A stretch of DNA of 64,000 bases from Serratia quinivorans (GTDB lineage: Bacteria; Pseudomonadota; Gammaproteobacteria; Enterobacterales; Enterobacteriaceae): positions 3,348,001 through 3,412,000 of the forward strand of contig UGYN01000002.1 of assembly GCA_900457075.1 (NCBI GenBank), in the 5' to 3' direction. The notes under the pieces were generated by a model that was given only the letters and a program-made list of their open reading frames with translations, was not told the DNA's origin and ran no database searches. The stretch's first letter is position 1. Each line of letters starts with the position of its first letter. Below, one piece after another: positions 1 to 9,030 of the stretch. The position numbers and the translations under genes were made by a program.

Positions 1-523
1 CCCAAAAGCGTTGCGCCCTGGCGTGCAGCACGCTCAGGATGTCCGCCAGCATATTATTCCCGGCGATCTGCGCCAGCTGCTGGTGGAACTGGTGGTCCAG
101 CGTCATCATCTGCACCCGGTCACGGCGCTGGCTGGCGGCTTCAATTTGTTGATTGAGGGCCGTCAGTGCGGCGACTTGTGGTTCGGTAATTCGCTTGCTT
201 GCCAGCCGCATACACAGCATTTCATTGGCCAGTCGGACTTCAATCAATTCCAGTGCGTCATCCATCGACAGTGGCGAGACCATCACCCCTTTACGCGGGA
301 TCACCTGTAACAACCCTTCATTGGCCAGCCGGTGGATTGCCTGATTGATTGGCGTTCTGCCCATATCCAGCTCACTCATTACCTGCGCGGTATTGAGATA
401 TTCACCAGGCTTATAACTCAACGTCACCAATGCCTGCTTAAAGCGCCGATAGGCCAGTTCATTCAGTGACATTCCGGCTTCCTCTGCCGTCGGGAGTTCC
501 TGGCTCTCTGCGTCAAGGCTCAT
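1..523 (-). CDS. GntR-family transcriptional regulator (partial, C-terminus outside window)
   Basis: Reading the reverse strand from an ATG at 521-523 gives 174 codons with no stop before the window edge. The N-terminal half is a GntR winged helix: residues such as LAYRRFKQALVTL, then GRTPINQAIHRLANEGLL, then a basic wing (IPRKGVMV). The rest looks like an FCD (FadR C-terminal) ligand-binding helical domain. It is divergent from the DUF2848/amidase/transporter cluster, so it is the likely local regulator of that cluster. FCD-type GntR proteins usually respond to small organic acids. The inducer cannot be read from the sequence. Confidence 0.85.
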   Translation of the reverse strand, partial: MSLDAESQELPTAEEAGMSLNELAYRRFKQALVTLSYKPGEYLNTAQVMSELDMGRTPINQAIHRLANEGLLQVIPRKGVMVSPLSMDDALELIEVRLANEMLCMRLASKRITEPQVAALTALNQQIEAASQRRDRVQMMTLDHQFHQQLAQIAGNNMLADILSVLHARAQRFW

Positions 524-611
524 CACGTTCTGCTCCTGCAAGAAGAAAGTTTTTAGACATAGTACACAAAAACATGGCATGGAAATCGCTTATTTGGTAG
601 CTAAAGATATA

Positions 612-623
612 GTGAAATTTCAC
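612..623. promoter_or_regulatory. Perfect 12-bp palindrome, candidate operator of the GntR regulator
   Basis: GTGAAATTTCAC is a perfect palindrome, 29 bp before the ATG of the DUF2848 gene and inside the 129-bp divergent promoter region. GntR-FCD regulators bind short palindromes in such regions, so it is a reasonable operator candidate. The half-site spacing (4 bp between GTGA and TCAC) rules out a normal CRP site (6 bp). Confidence 0.4.
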
Positions 624-652
624 AGTATTTTAACTAAAGGGACACAAACGCC

Positions 653-1366
653 ATGAGACTGACCTTCACTTTACCTGAATCCAGCGGGGCCGGGGTGTTG
701 GATGTTGAGATTGATCATTTGGTGATCGCCGGCTGGACCGGCCGCGATCGCGAGGCCATTCTGCACCATATTAGGGAGTTGGCCGAACTGGGCGTGCCCC
801 AACCCAGTGCAGTCCCGCTATTTTATCGGGTGGCGGCTAATCAGCTCAGTCAGAGCGATTGCATTGAAGTGATCGGCAATGCCAGCTCCGGAGAAGCGGA
901 GCCTTTGATCTTCACTCATCAGGGTGAACTGTTTGTTTCGCTGGCCTCAGATCATACCGATCGCCAACTGGAGGCGCACAGCGTCGCGCTGTCCAAACAA
1001 ATCTGCGTCAAACCGGTAGCCCGCGCCGCCTGGCCACTACGGGAAGTGATTGCTCACTGGGATTCATTGATCCTGCGATCCTGGATCAAAGAAAACGGTG
1101 AGTTCCGGCTTTATCAGCAGGGTTACCTTGCCAGTCTGCGTACTCCCGGCGATCTGCTGGATCGCTATTTGAGTGGTCAGCAGGTGCCGGAGGGCGGGCT
1201 GACGGTCCCGCAGCCGCGAGATGGCCTGGCGATGGCCTGTGGCACGGTCGCGGCGATTGGCGGTATCCGTCCGGCGGTCGAGTTTCGTATGGAACTGGTG
1301 GACGAAGTGCTGGGACGTACCATCAGCCACGGTTATCGCAGCATAGAACTGCCGGTGGTGGCGTGA
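653..1366 (+). CDS. DUF2848-family protein
   Basis: A 237-residue protein that I recognise as DUF2848, a family of unknown biochemical function. It tends to sit next to amidases and hydrolases, and the fold resembles fumarylacetoacetate-hydrolase-type beta-rich proteins. No signal peptide or membrane segment is seen. The stop codon overlaps the ATG of the following amidase by one base, so the two are probably translationally coupled. It is the first gene of a four-gene cluster (DUF2848, amidase, EthD-like, MFS), which suggests a role in hydrolytic breakdown of an imported amide or lactone-like substrate; that role is inference. Confidence 0.75.
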   Translation: MRLTFTLPESSGAGVLDVEIDHLVIAGWTGRDREAILHHIRELAELGVPQPSAVPLFYRVAANQLSQSDCIEVIGNASSGEAEPLIFTHQGELFVSLASDHTDRQLEAHSVALSKQICVKPVARAAWPLREVIAHWDSLILRSWIKENGEFRLYQQGYLASLRTPGDLLDRYLSGQQVPEGGLTVPQPRDGLAMACGTVAAIGGIRPAVEFRMELVDEVLGRTISHGYRSIELPVVA

Positions 1367-2715
1367 TGAAAAAACTGACTTTAGCGCAGGCCGCCGCCGG
1401 ATTGGCCAGTGGCGAATTCACTGCTGTGCAACTGACCGCCACCGCTCTGGCGCAAATCGCCGACCCACAGGGGGAGGGCGCACGCACTTTTACTCATGTT
1501 TATAGCGACTGGGCACAGCAGCAGGCATTGGCTGCCGATCGACGGCGTGCGGCGGGTAAGCCCCTGTCGGCGTTGGACGGTGTGCCGGTATCGGTCAAAG
1601 ACCTGTTTGATGTCGCCGGGGAGACCACCGCTGCCGGTTCGCGGGTGTTGGCCGATGCGCCGGTAGCCAACAACCACGCTGCAGTGGTGGCGCAGTTGTT
1701 GCAGGCTGGCGCGGTAGTGATCGGCAAAACCAACATGACCGAGTTTGCCTATTCGGGGCTTGGCATTAATCCCCACTACGGCACGCCCGCCAATCCCTGG
1801 GATCGCCCTGCTGGCCGTATTCCCGGTGGTTCGTCTTCCGGTGCGGCGGTTGCGGTGGCTGACGGCATGTGCTTTGGCGCGATAGGCAGCGATACCGGCG
1901 GTTCGGTACGTATTCCGGCGGCCTTCTGTGGCCTGACCGGTTATAAACCTACCGCCCGGCGCATCAGCAGTCGTGGTTTGCTGCCCTTGTCACCCTCACT
2001 GGATTCAATTGGCGTGATTGCCCATGACGTTGCCGGTTGCATCGCGCTGGATACGGTGATTGCCCAGCAGCCGCTGCACCCGCAGCAGAAAATGCTGAGT
2101 CAGGCGCGCTTTGCCGTGCCACAAACACTGGTGCTGGATGGCCTGGATGAGGAAATCACCGCCGCCTTTCATCTCAGCGTGGAGCGGCTGGTGCAGGCCG
2201 GGGCGCAGATTGAATTTATTCCCTGTCATGAGTTCGCCGAGCTGGCAGCGATCAACGCCGCCGGCGGTTTCACCGCGCTGGAGTCCTGGCGCTGGCACCA
2301 GCCGCTGATTGCCGAACATGCCGAAGACTATGACCCACGGGTGCTGTCACGTATTCGTCGCGGCCGGTTGCTCGATGAGCAGGATCTGCAGCAATTGCGG
2401 ATGCAGCGTGCCGATTGGCAACGGCGAGTGACCGCGGCAGTGGAAAAATTTGACGCGTTGTTGATGCCAACCCTGCCCTTCGTTGCGCCGACCATTGCCG
2501 AACTGCAGGAGGATGAAGACGCCTATTTCCGTATCAACGGTGCCGCGTTGCGTAACCCTTCGGTGATTAACTTCCTCGATGGTTGTGCGCTGTCGCTGCC
2601 CTGTCAACGAGGTGATACGGCTCCTGTGGGGCTGATGGTGGCTGGGCTGCCGCTGCATGACGAGGCGCTGCTGGGCTGGGCGCTGGCGATTGAACGCTGC
2701 CTCGCCGAGGCGTGA
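1366..2715 (+). CDS. Amidase-signature hydrolase (AtzF/GatA-like)
   Basis: A 449-residue amidase-signature enzyme. The catalytic Ser-cisSer-Lys triad can be placed: Lys78 in VSVKDLFD, the cis-Ser at about 156 in GGSSSGA, and the nucleophile Ser180 in GSDTGGSVR. I chose the ATG at 1366, which overlaps the TGA of the previous gene. A GTG one codon earlier is also possible. The length fits stand-alone amidases such as allophanate hydrolase domains or aryl-acylamidases rather than GatA, since no gatB/gatC are present. The neighbours suggest that it hydrolyses a compound brought in by the MHS-type transporter encoded two genes downstream. The substrate is unknown. Confidence 0.88.
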   Translation: MKKLTLAQAAAGLASGEFTAVQLTATALAQIADPQGEGARTFTHVYSDWAQQQALAADRRRAAGKPLSALDGVPVSVKDLFDVAGETTAAGSRVLADAPVANNHAAVVAQLLQAGAVVIGKTNMTEFAYSGLGINPHYGTPANPWDRPAGRIPGGSSSGAAVAVADGMCFGAIGSDTGGSVRIPAAFCGLTGYKPTARRISSRGLLPLSPSLDSIGVIAHDVAGCIALDTVIAQQPLHPQQKMLSQARFAVPQTLVLDGLDEEITAAFHLSVERLVQAGAQIEFIPCHEFAELAAINAAGGFTALESWRWHQPLIAEHAEDYDPRVLSRIRRGRLLDEQDLQQLRMQRADWQRRVTAAVEKFDALLMPTLPFVAPTIAELQEDEDAYFRINGAALRNPSVINFLDGCALSLPCQRGDTAPVGLMVAGLPLHDEALLGWALAIERCLAEA

Positions 2716-2766
2716 TTTTCCGGTGGGGACGACCCCGCCTTACTTTGAACTAACAGGAGAGTACCC

Positions 2767-3420
2767 ATGACCGGTTCCCCAAACGGAATGCTGTTTGTCG
2801 CAACAGATGTCGCCGCGCAGGACGAGGCGGATTTCAATAAGTGGTACGACCGTGAGCACGTGGAAGAGCGAGTGCGGGTGCCTGGTTTCTTGTCGGGTAC
2901 GCGTTATCAGGCACTACAGGGCGGACGCAAATACCTCGGACTGTATAAAACCGAATCCCTGGCCAGCTTTACCTCGGCGGCCTACCGCGCCGCGTTTACC
3001 GAACAGACCCCCTGGTCGGTCGCCAGTCTCGATAAAATGCGCGATCCGATGCGTCGTGTCTGCGCGGTGGAGGCGGTGACCGGTCAGGGTTGCGGCAGCC
3101 ATCTGGTTATCCTTTCCCTCGAACCGGCGCAGCCGCAAGTGCTGAAGGCCAGCATCAAGCATTTGGGGAGCCAACTGGCCGAACTGCCCGGTTTTGTGCG
3201 CAGTAGCCTGCTGTCGCCGGACGCGGATCTCAGCTCACCGTTGCCGAAAGAGCCGCGGGAGAACCGCCAGTTACTGCCGATGATGCTGATCGAAAGCAGC
3301 AGCGCCGAAGCCGGACAGCGGCTGAGTGAGTTGGCCTGTAGCCAACTGAAAATCCCCGCCACCGATGCCCTGCATTATGCCCTTGGCTGGCAATTGACCA
3401 CACAGGAGCTTTCATCATGA
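2767..3420 (+). CDS. EthD/dimeric alpha-beta barrel-like protein
   Basis: A 217-residue cytosolic protein. The N-terminal half has the features of an EthD-like dimeric alpha+beta barrel (ADFNKWYDREHVEER, then VPGFLSGTRYQAL, then YKTESLASF), with a second similar half after residue about 120. A good Shine-Dalgarno (ACAGGAG) precedes the ATG. It overlaps the start of the transporter gene by 4 bp (ATGA), consistent with one operon. EthD-like proteins are small accessory or catalytic proteins in ether, aromatic and polyketide pathways. The exact reaction here is not known. Confidence 0.65.
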   Translation: MTGSPNGMLFVATDVAAQDEADFNKWYDREHVEERVRVPGFLSGTRYQALQGGRKYLGLYKTESLASFTSAAYRAAFTEQTPWSVASLDKMRDPMRRVCAVEAVTGQGCGSHLVILSLEPAQPQVLKASIKHLGSQLAELPGFVRSSLLSPDADLSSPLPKEPRENRQLLPMMLIESSSAEAGQRLSELACSQLKIPATDALHYALGWQLTTQELSS

Positions 3421-4742
3421 GCACTTCAACCACACAGCCGTCAATCGCGGAAGCGTCCACTGCCGAGGCTACCGCCCATCCGCCAAACACCGGCAAGCTG
3501 GCAGCGGCCAGTTCGATTGGCACCGCGCTGGAATGGTATGACTTCACCGTCTACAACATCATGGCGGCGCTGATTTTCAACCACGTATTTTTCCCCTCTT
3601 TCGATCCGCTGGTGGGCACCATTTTGGCGTTTTCCACTTACGCGGTGGGTTATGTTTCGCGGCCGATTGGCGGTATCGTCTTTGGTCATCTGGGTGACGT
3701 GCTGGGACGGCGTTTTGTATTGGTGACCACGCTGGTGATCATGGGTGTGACAACCGCGCTGATGGGGTTGCTACCCGGTTATGCCAGTTGGGGGATTTGG
3801 AGCCCGCTGCTGTTGGTGACGCTGCGCTTTATTCAGGGAATTGCGCTGGGGGGCGAATGGGCGGGGGCGGTATTGCTGTCGATGGAGCACGGCAAGCCTC
3901 ATCAGCGAGGACGCAACGCCTCCTTTGCTCAGGTTGGCCCTTCCTGCGGAACGTTGATCGGCACCGGGCTTATCACGCTGGTGACGGTGGCGATGACGGC
4001 GGAGGATTTCCAGCAGTGGGGCTGGCGTATTCCTTTCTTGCTTAGCCTGGTACTGGTGGTGTTTGGCCTGTGGCTACGCCGTGGCGTGGGGGAAACGCCT
4101 GCGTTTCTGAAACTGGAGGCATCGAAGGACGTTACCCATTCACCAATCCGCGAAGTTTTCACCCAGCATCGGCGTCCGCTGTTGATCGCCGGAGGTTCGC
4201 GTATTGGTTCCGACGTGCTGTATGCGCTGGTGGTGGTTTTTACCCTGACCTACGTCACTACGGTATTGAACCTGCCGCGCCCGGTGGCGTTGGCTGCCAC
4301 CATGTTGGGGGCGATCGGTAACGCGATTACCGTGCCGATGTTCGGCGCACTGTCCGATCGTTTTGGCCGTCGGCCGGTGTATATCGGTGGGGCTTTGGCG
4401 GCGATGGTTTGGGCATTTGTGTTCTTTATGCTGCTCGACAGCAGCCAGCCGGTGCTGATCTGCCTGGCGGTGGTGGTCGGTCTGTTGATCCATGCGGCAA
4501 TGTATGGCCCGCAGGCGGCCTTTATCACCGAGCAATTCCCAACCCGGGTGCGTTATGCGGGGTCGTCGTTGGCTTATACGTTGGCAGGTATTATCGGCGG
4601 TGGCTTTGCGCCGCTGATCATCGCCTCATTGTTCAAGTCTTACGACAGCACGCTGGCTATTTCGGCCTATGTGGTGCTGGCACTGCTAATCACACTGTGG
4701 GCAGTGATTGCCGCGAAGGAAACGGCACACAAGCCGTTATGA
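3417..4742 (+). CDS. MFS transporter, metabolite:H+ symporter (MHS) family
   Basis: A 441-residue inner-membrane transporter of the major facilitator superfamily with about 12 hydrophobic segments. MHS-family marks are present: SSIGTALEWYDFTVYN at the start of the first helix, the loop motif GHLGDVLGRRFVL between helices 2 and 3, and the repeat motif LSDRFGRRPVYIGG in the second half. Relatives include ShiA, ProP and citrate/alpha-ketoglutarate permeases, which carry small carboxylates or zwitterions with protons. It ends a four-gene overlapping cluster and probably imports the substrate of that pathway. Confidence 0.88.
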   Translation: MSTSTTQPSIAEASTAEATAHPPNTGKLAAASSIGTALEWYDFTVYNIMAALIFNHVFFPSFDPLVGTILAFSTYAVGYVSRPIGGIVFGHLGDVLGRRFVLVTTLVIMGVTTALMGLLPGYASWGIWSPLLLVTLRFIQGIALGGEWAGAVLLSMEHGKPHQRGRNASFAQVGPSCGTLIGTGLITLVTVAMTAEDFQQWGWRIPFLLSLVLVVFGLWLRRGVGETPAFLKLEASKDVTHSPIREVFTQHRRPLLIAGGSRIGSDVLYALVVVFTLTYVTTVLNLPRPVALAATMLGAIGNAITVPMFGALSDRFGRRPVYIGGALAAMVWAFVFFMLLDSSQPVLICLAVVVGLLIHAAMYGPQAAFITEQFPTRVRYAGSSLAYTLAGIIGGGFAPLIIASLFKSYDSTLAISAYVVLALLITLWAVIAAKETAHKPL

Positions 4743-4749
4743 AAGGCGT

Positions 4750-4772
4750 GCCGGGTGAAGGGATCACCCGGC
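4750..4772. terminator. Hairpin between convergent genes (possible bidirectional terminator)
   Basis: A perfect 9-bp inverted repeat, GCCGGGTGA / TCACCCGGC, with a 5-nt loop lies in the 50-bp gap between the convergent transporter and HD-hydrolase genes. There is no U-tract on either strand, so intrinsic termination would be weak. Confidence 0.45.
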
Positions 4773-4792
4773 CTGTCACAATAGCAACGCTG

Positions 4793-5401
4793 TTATTTCA
4801 GCCAGCCTTTGCGTTGTGCGTCCTGCAGGTGTTGCAGCAGGTACTTCCACAACTCCGGGTGAACATCGGCGATGGTAGTGTTACGCGCCAATACCTGCTC
4901 CAGGCTGATACCGTTCTCTACCCAGCTTTGGCCCTGGTTGTGCAGGTTCATCAGCATCGGCATGGTGCGATCCAGCACCAGCGCAAAGCGCGCGTCGGCG
5001 CTCTCGCCATCTTCATATTCCTGCCATAAAGCGGTGAAATACTCGCGCTGAGTGTCCGGCAGCATACCGAACAACCGGCGTGCCGCCGCCACTTCCACAT
5101 CATGGATCGCTGCGCGGGCCGCCAGATCGTAGACCAGCACGTCACCGGCATCGATCTCAACGATGTCATGCAGCAGCGCCATCTGGATCACGCGTTGGAT
5201 ATCTACGCCTTCACTGGCGTAAGGGGCCAGGCTCATGGCAGCAATAGCAAAGTGCCAGCTATGTTCGGCGGAGTTTTCCTGGCGTTGGGTGCCCAGCACT
5301 TTGGTGCGGCGTTGCACGCTTTTCAACTTGTCGATTTCCATCAGGAACTGGATGACCTGGGTCATGGAGCCGAAATCTAACGCGGGTACAGCGGATGACA
5401 T
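4793..5401 (-). CDS. HD-domain phosphohydrolase (HDDC2/YfbR-like)
   Basis: A 202-residue HD-superfamily protein. The metal-binding residues are visible: His in NSAEHSWHFAIAAM, the HD pair in MALLHDIVEIDAGD, and a distal Asp in LVLDRTMPM. This size and motif set match the HDDC2/YfbR group, whose characterised members are 5'-deoxynucleotidases that dephosphorylate dNMPs. It stands alone, divergent from trhA. Product substrate is inferred from the family only. Confidence 0.8.
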   Translation of the reverse strand: MSSAVPALDFGSMTQVIQFLMEIDKLKSVQRRTKVLGTQRQENSAEHSWHFAIAAMSLAPYASEGVDIQRVIQMALLHDIVEIDAGDVLVYDLAARAAIHDVEVAAARRLFGMLPDTQREYFTALWQEYEDGESADARFALVLDRTMPMLMNLHNQGQSWVENGISLEQVLARNTTIADVHPELWKYLLQHLQDAQRKGWLK

Positions 5402-5498
5402 GGTGTAAACCTCATGGTAGATGGGTTGAAGCCGAACGATTGTAGACCAGCGGGCGAGGGATTTCGATGGTTACACGCGCACACAGTTTTATTTTAGC

Positions 5499-5510
5499 GT
5501 ACACGTGTAC
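5499..5510. promoter_or_regulatory. 12-bp palindrome in the HD-hydrolase/trhA divergent promoter region
   Basis: GTACACGTGTAC is a perfect palindrome centred between two divergent genes, about 75 bp before trhA. It is typical of a dimeric repressor site (TetR- or LacI-like), but no regulator gene is adjacent. The binding protein cannot be named. Confidence 0.3.
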
Positions 5511-5584
5511 ACTGAAATTATTCTCAGTTAAGCTGCCTTGCGGTAATTTCGAACAATGTTGGCTGTTTTGAGGGGTTGTGTGCA

Positions 5585-6259
5585 ATGGGAAAAACGGGCG
5601 TAGTGAAAGCCGGTACTGAAAAAATGGCCGCCACGGCCTATCCGTGGGCGGAAGAAATCGCTAACAGCATCAGTCACGGTATAGGGTTGGTTTTTGGTAT
5701 TGTCGGCCTGGTACTGTTGTTGGTTCAGGCGGTAGACACCGGCGCTGACGTAACGGCCATCGCCAGCTACAGTCTTTATGGCGGCAGCATGATCCTGCTG
5801 TTCCTGGCCTCCACGCTGTACCATGCCATTCCCCACCAGAAAGCCAAGCACTGGCTGAAAAAATTTGACCACTGCGCCATTTATCTTTTGATTGCCGGTA
5901 CCTACACGCCGTTTCTGTTGGTGGGGCTGAACTCACCGTTGGCCAAGGGGTTGATGGCGGTAATTTGGGGTTTGGCGCTGCTGGGCGTGTTGTTCAAACT
6001 GGCGTTCGCACACCGGTTTGAAGCGCTCTCGCTGGTGACCTATCTGACCATGGGTTGGCTGTCGCTGATCGTGATTTATCAGTTGGCAACTCATTTGGCG
6101 CTGGGCGGTGTGACGCTGCTGGCGGTCGGTGGCGTGGTTTATACCCTGGGCGTGATCTTCTATGCATCGAAGCGTTTCCGCTTCGGCCACGCCATTTGGC
6201 ATGGTTTCGTGCTCGGTGGCAGCCTGTGCCACTTTATGGCGATTTATCTGTACGTCTGA
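5585..6259 (+). CDS. trhA: Hemolysin III/TrhA-family membrane protein (YqfA-like)
   Basis: A 224-residue inner-membrane protein with seven hydrophobic segments, of the Hly-III/PAQR-related family. Conserved family elements are ANSISHGIG near the N-terminus, [30 protein letters not shown] split over helices 3-4, and [16 protein letters not shown] near the end; the Ser/His/Asp residues in these are the putative metal site of PAQR relatives. I start at the ATG at 5585 rather than upstream TTG codons because it aligns with the usual YqfA length (about 219). In E. coli yqfA is also next to ygfZ. YqfA/TrhA has been linked to membrane energetics and lipid homeostasis. It is not a secreted hemolysin. 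Confidence 0.88.
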   Translation: MGKTGVVKAGTEKMAATAYPWAEEIANSISHGIGLVFGIVGLVLLLVQAVDTGADVTAIASYSLYGGSMILLFLASTLYHAIPHQKAKHWLKKFDHCAIYLLIAGTYTPFLLVGLNSPLAKGLMAVIWGLALLGVLFKLAFAHRFEALSLVTYLTMGWLSLIVIYQLATHLALGGVTLLAVGGVVYTLGVIFYASKRFRFGHAIWHGFVLGGSLCHFMAIYLYV

Positions 6260-6273
6260 TACCCGCTGATATC

Positions 6274-6308
6274 TTTCGCACTGCAGCCAACAACGCTGCA
6301 GTGCGAAA
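6274..6308. terminator. Strong hairpin between convergent trhA and ygfZ
   Basis: A perfect 13-bp inverted repeat (TTTCGCACTGCAG / CTGCAGTGCGAAA) with a 9-nt loop lies between the stop of trhA and the stop of ygfZ. Short A/T ends on both sides allow it to act in both directions. Confidence 0.6.
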
Positions 6309-6349
6309 TCTATTGCAGACAGACCAGGAAGCTCTGACTGCTCCCTTCT

Positions 6350-7342
6350 TTATTTCTCTTCCGCCAGTGAGTATGGCAGTGGCTTGATGGCCAGTTGACT
6401 GGTGGCATCGTCGCGAACCCGCAGCTTGCTGTCGGCGTCCAGATCGTTATTCAGCACCACTTGTACCCACAGCGTGCCGTCGGCCAACCTGGCGGCGCTC
6501 AGCACCGTACCGGTACGGCGCCAGTTTTCACCCAACTGCAATTCCACGTCTTCAGCGGCCTGCGGCACTCGCCCAGCCTTGCCTTCCAGCCAGTACAATG
6601 CCCGTTTGTTGGCCCCGCGGAACTTGGCGCGCGCCACCATTTCCTGACCGGTGTAGCAGCCCTTGCTGAAGCTGATGCCATCCAGCGCCTGCAGGTTGGT
6701 GGCCTGTGGGATCAACTGCCCGCTGTTGGCGGCGTCAATCACCGGGTAGCCGGCTTCGATATCCAGCGTCAGCCACTGCTGACTGTCGTTCAATTCGGCC
6801 TGCTCGTGCAGTTTGTCGACCAACTGTTCGGCAACGGCGGCGGTGGTGACCAACAGAAAACGTTCTGCCGGGAGTGAGAAGTGCAACAGGGTAGTTTCAC
6901 CGTCCTGCACTACCTGATGTTCGGCATCCGGCAGGCTGTTGAAAACCCCTGCCAGCGCCGCGCGTGCCTGAAAACCGGCCACGCCCAGCAACACCGCTTC
7001 GCTGTCGGCGGCAATGGTGAGTTTGGAAAATACCGCGTACTTTTTGATTTCAGCCAGTTGGCTGTCCAGCACGCTGCGGCGTTCCAGATAGGCAAAGCCT
7101 TCACCGCGATGGAATAAACGCAGATTGCTCCACATTTTTCCCTTGGCGTCGCAGTGGCCGCACAACACGTGGCTATCGGCCGGCAGCGCTTCGATATCGG
7201 CGGTTACCTGGCCCTGAAGATATTTCACCCGGTCCGGCCCGTTCAATGTCACCAGCGCCCAATCTTCCAGAGAGATCAGGGTCAGGGGCAGATGGGAGGA
7301 AGCGGAAGGCTGACGGGGTGGAAATGGAATTTTATACGCCAT
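6350..7342 (-). CDS. ygfZ: tRNA-modifying protein YgfZ (folate-binding, Fe-S cluster assembly/repair)
   Basis: A 330-residue cytosolic protein of the COG0354 family. The diagnostic motif KGCYTGQE is at residues 227-234, with the functionally essential cysteine at 229. The N-terminal part has the GcvT-like tetrahydrofolate-binding fold. YgfZ supports Fe-S enzymes such as MiaB and so affects tRNA ms2i6A modification. It is divergent from sdhE-cptA, the same order as in E. coli. Length equals the family norm. Confidence 0.95.
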   Translation of the reverse strand: MAYKIPFPPRQPSASSHLPLTLISLEDWALVTLNGPDRVKYLQGQVTADIEALPADSHVLCGHCDAKGKMWSNLRLFHRGEGFAYLERRSVLDSQLAEIKKYAVFSKLTIAADSEAVLLGVAGFQARAALAGVFNSLPDAEHQVVQDGETTLLHFSLPAERFLLVTTAAVAEQLVDKLHEQAELNDSQQWLTLDIEAGYPVIDAANSGQLIPQATNLQALDGISFSKGCYTGQEMVARAKFRGANKRALYWLEGKAGRVPQAAEDVELQLGENWRRTGTVLSAARLADGTLWVQVVLNNDLDADSKLRVRDDATSQLAIKPLPYSLAEEK

Positions 7343-7665
7343 AGTAAGATCCTGCTTAACGTTTAGCTTACCTGAAGGTGTGTTGGCCCCATGGTAAAAG
7401 AGGTAGCGGCCTTTGCAAACTGTTATTCACGCTTGCCTCGCAGACAGCGCTTTTTTTGACATTTAGCGCTTTATTACGCTTTACACCGAGAACGTCCTTC
7501 CCGGCGAGTATGTCAAATTGTTACTCTATAGGCTTGCGGCCAAGGGTAACCCTTGCAGACAGATCTTTGGCTGATGGAATTATATCGCGCCGGTGTTGCC
7601 ATACAGTGTGTCAGTTGAACCCTGCGATGGTGTTGCCACGCTGAAAAGAGGTTAGTCATAACAAC
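7343..7665. promoter_or_regulatory. Divergent promoter region between ygfZ and sdhE
   Basis: 323 bp without a gene. A TTGACA box at 7456-7461 with TTTACA 18 bp later could be a sigma-70 promoter reading toward sdhE; the -10 is weak. A purine-rich AAAGAGG ahead of the ATG is the sdhE ribosome-binding site. Nothing else stands out. Confidence 0.35.
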
Positions 7666-7932
7666 ATGGATATTAATAACAAAGCACGTATCCACTGGGC
7701 TTGTCGCCGCGGTATGCGTGAGCTGGACATCTCCATCATGCCCTTCTTCGAGTATGAATATGACCTGTTGAACGATACAGACAAAGCGCTGTTTATCCGT
7801 CTGCTGGAGTCTGACGATCCCGATCTCTTCAATTGGCTGATGAATCATGGCGCTCCGCAGGACAGTGAACTGCAGAGAATGGTGACACTGATCCAGACGC
7901 GAAATAAAGACCGTGGCCCAGTGGCGATGTGA
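7666..7932 (+). CDS. sdhE: Succinate dehydrogenase flavinylation factor SdhE
   Basis: An 88-residue protein with the SdhE signature RRGMRELD at residues 14-21 (the RGxxE motif needed for flavin attachment) followed by the small helical bundle. SdhE helps covalent FAD loading of SdhA and FrdA. It was functionally defined in Serratia. Its 3' end overlaps the next gene, cptA/ygfX, by 20 bp, indicating an operon, as in E. coli ygfY-ygfX. Confidence 0.95.
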   Translation: MDINNKARIHWACRRGMRELDISIMPFFEYEYDLLNDTDKALFIRLLESDDPDLFNWLMNHGAPQDSELQRMVTLIQTRNKDRGPVAM

Positions 7933-8335
7933 CGTCCGTATTTCCTGGCGCACCCAGTTATTTTCGCTGCTGACACATGGCGTATTGATCCTGCTGATCC
8001 TGATTTCGCCCTGGCCGGAAGGCTATGGCCCGATCTGGCTGGTGCTACTGACGCTGGTGGTGTTTGAGTGCATTCGCAGCCAAAAGCGTATTGCGTCGCG
8101 GCAGGGTGAGCTGCGCCTGCTGGAGAACCAACGCCTGGGTTGGCATGGGCAGGAGTGGCAATTGCTAAAGCAGCCCTGGATGCCACGTTACGGCATTCTG
8201 TTGACGTTACAGCCGGTGGGAGGCAAAAAGCGCCGTCGGCTGTGGCTGGCTTCCGACTCTATGGCTAAAGCCGATTGGCGGCATTTGCGCCAACGCTTGC
8301 TGTATCCGTCCACCAGTGATGACGAGGAGCCCTGA
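7913..8335 (+). CDS. ygfX: CptA/YgfX membrane protein, partner of SdhE
   Basis: A 140-residue protein with two adjacent N-terminal transmembrane helices (about residues 15-50, [15 protein letters not shown] and [16 protein letters not shown]) and a soluble C-terminal part with the conserved RLGWHGQEW and [12 protein letters not shown] segments. It has been described as the toxin-like CptA in E. coli and as a flavinylation-linked membrane partner of SdhE in Serratia. It overlaps sdhE by 20 bp, and its stop overlaps the creB start, so the cre genes may be partly co-transcribed. Confidence 0.88.
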   Translation: MAQWRCDVRISWRTQLFSLLTHGVLILLILISPWPEGYGPIWLVLLTLVVFECIRSQKRIASRQGELRLLENQRLGWHGQEWQLLKQPWMPRYGILLTLQPVGGKKRRRLWLASDSMAKADWRHLRQRLLYPSTSDDEEP

Positions 8336-9030
8336 TGAAGCCGACGCTCTGGCTGGTGGAAGATGAACCCAGCATTGCCGACACGCTGATTTATACCCTG
8401 GAGAGCGAAGGCTTTCAGGTGCGCTGGTTCGAACGCGGTGAACCGGCATTACAGGCGTTGGCGCAAGGGGCACCTGCGCTGGCGATCCTCGATGTTGGTC
8501 TGCCGGACATCAATGGTTTTGAACTCTGCCGCCGGTTGTTATCGCAGTCGGCGGATTTGCCTATTTTATTTCTCACCGCCCGCAGCGATGAGCTTGATCG
8601 CCTGATAGGGTTGGAAATCGGTGCCGATGATTACGTCGCCAAACCCTTTTCCCCGCGAGAAGTCAGCGCCCGGGTGCGCACTATTCTGCGCCGTCTGCAA
8701 AAACAGCAGCGCCTGCAGCAGCCGGCTCTGTATCAATTCGGTCCTTTCAGCCTGGATGAACAGGCCGCGGCCATCCATTACCATCAGCAGCCGTTGCTGC
8801 TGACCCGTTACGAATTTTTGCTGTTGAAAACGCTGTTGCTGGCGCCCGGCCGGGTATTTTCACGCCAGCAACTGATGGAAAGCGTCTGGGCGCTGGCCGA
8901 AGAAAGCCTGGATCGCACCGTCGACACCCATATCAAAACGCTGCGTGCCAAGCTGCGCGCCATCGATCCCGCTGAACCCCCGATCCACACTCATCGCGGC
9001 CTCGGCTACAGCGTGAGCCGCCAGCCATGA
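8335..9030 (+). CDS. creB: Response regulator CreB (OmpR/PhoB type)
   Basis: A 231-residue response regulator. The receiver domain (1-120) shows the acidic pocket DE near residue 8, the phospho-acceptor Asp in LAILDVGLPD and the conserved Lys in VAKPFSPRE. The C-terminal winged helix (about 130-230) ends with DTHIKTLRAKLRAI and HTHRGLGYSV. Identity as CreB rather than another OmpR-type regulator rests on the downstream creC and creD and the exact cre tag before creD. CreB responds to growth in minimal medium and controls creD and metabolic genes. Confidence 0.92.
   Translation: MKPTLWLVEDEPSIADTLIYTLESEGFQVRWFERGEPALQALAQGAPALAILDVGLPDINGFELCRRLLSQSADLPILFLTARSDELDRLIGLEIGADDYVAKPFSPREVSARVRTILRRLQKQQRLQQPALYQFGPFSLDEQAAAIHYHQQPLLLTRYEFLLLKTLLLAPGRVFSRQQLMESVWALAEESLDRTVDTHIKTLRAKLRAIDPAEPPIHTHRGLGYSVSRQP

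Noticed and set aside
612..623. CRP site before the DUF2848 gene
   Set aside because: GTGA and TCAC halves are separated by 4 bp rather than 6, so a CRP site is unlikely; kept as a generic palindrome.
4409..5029. A 206-codon frame bridging the MFS transporter and HD hydrolase genes
   Set aside because: It overlaps two clear genes out of frame and crosses their shared terminator hairpin.
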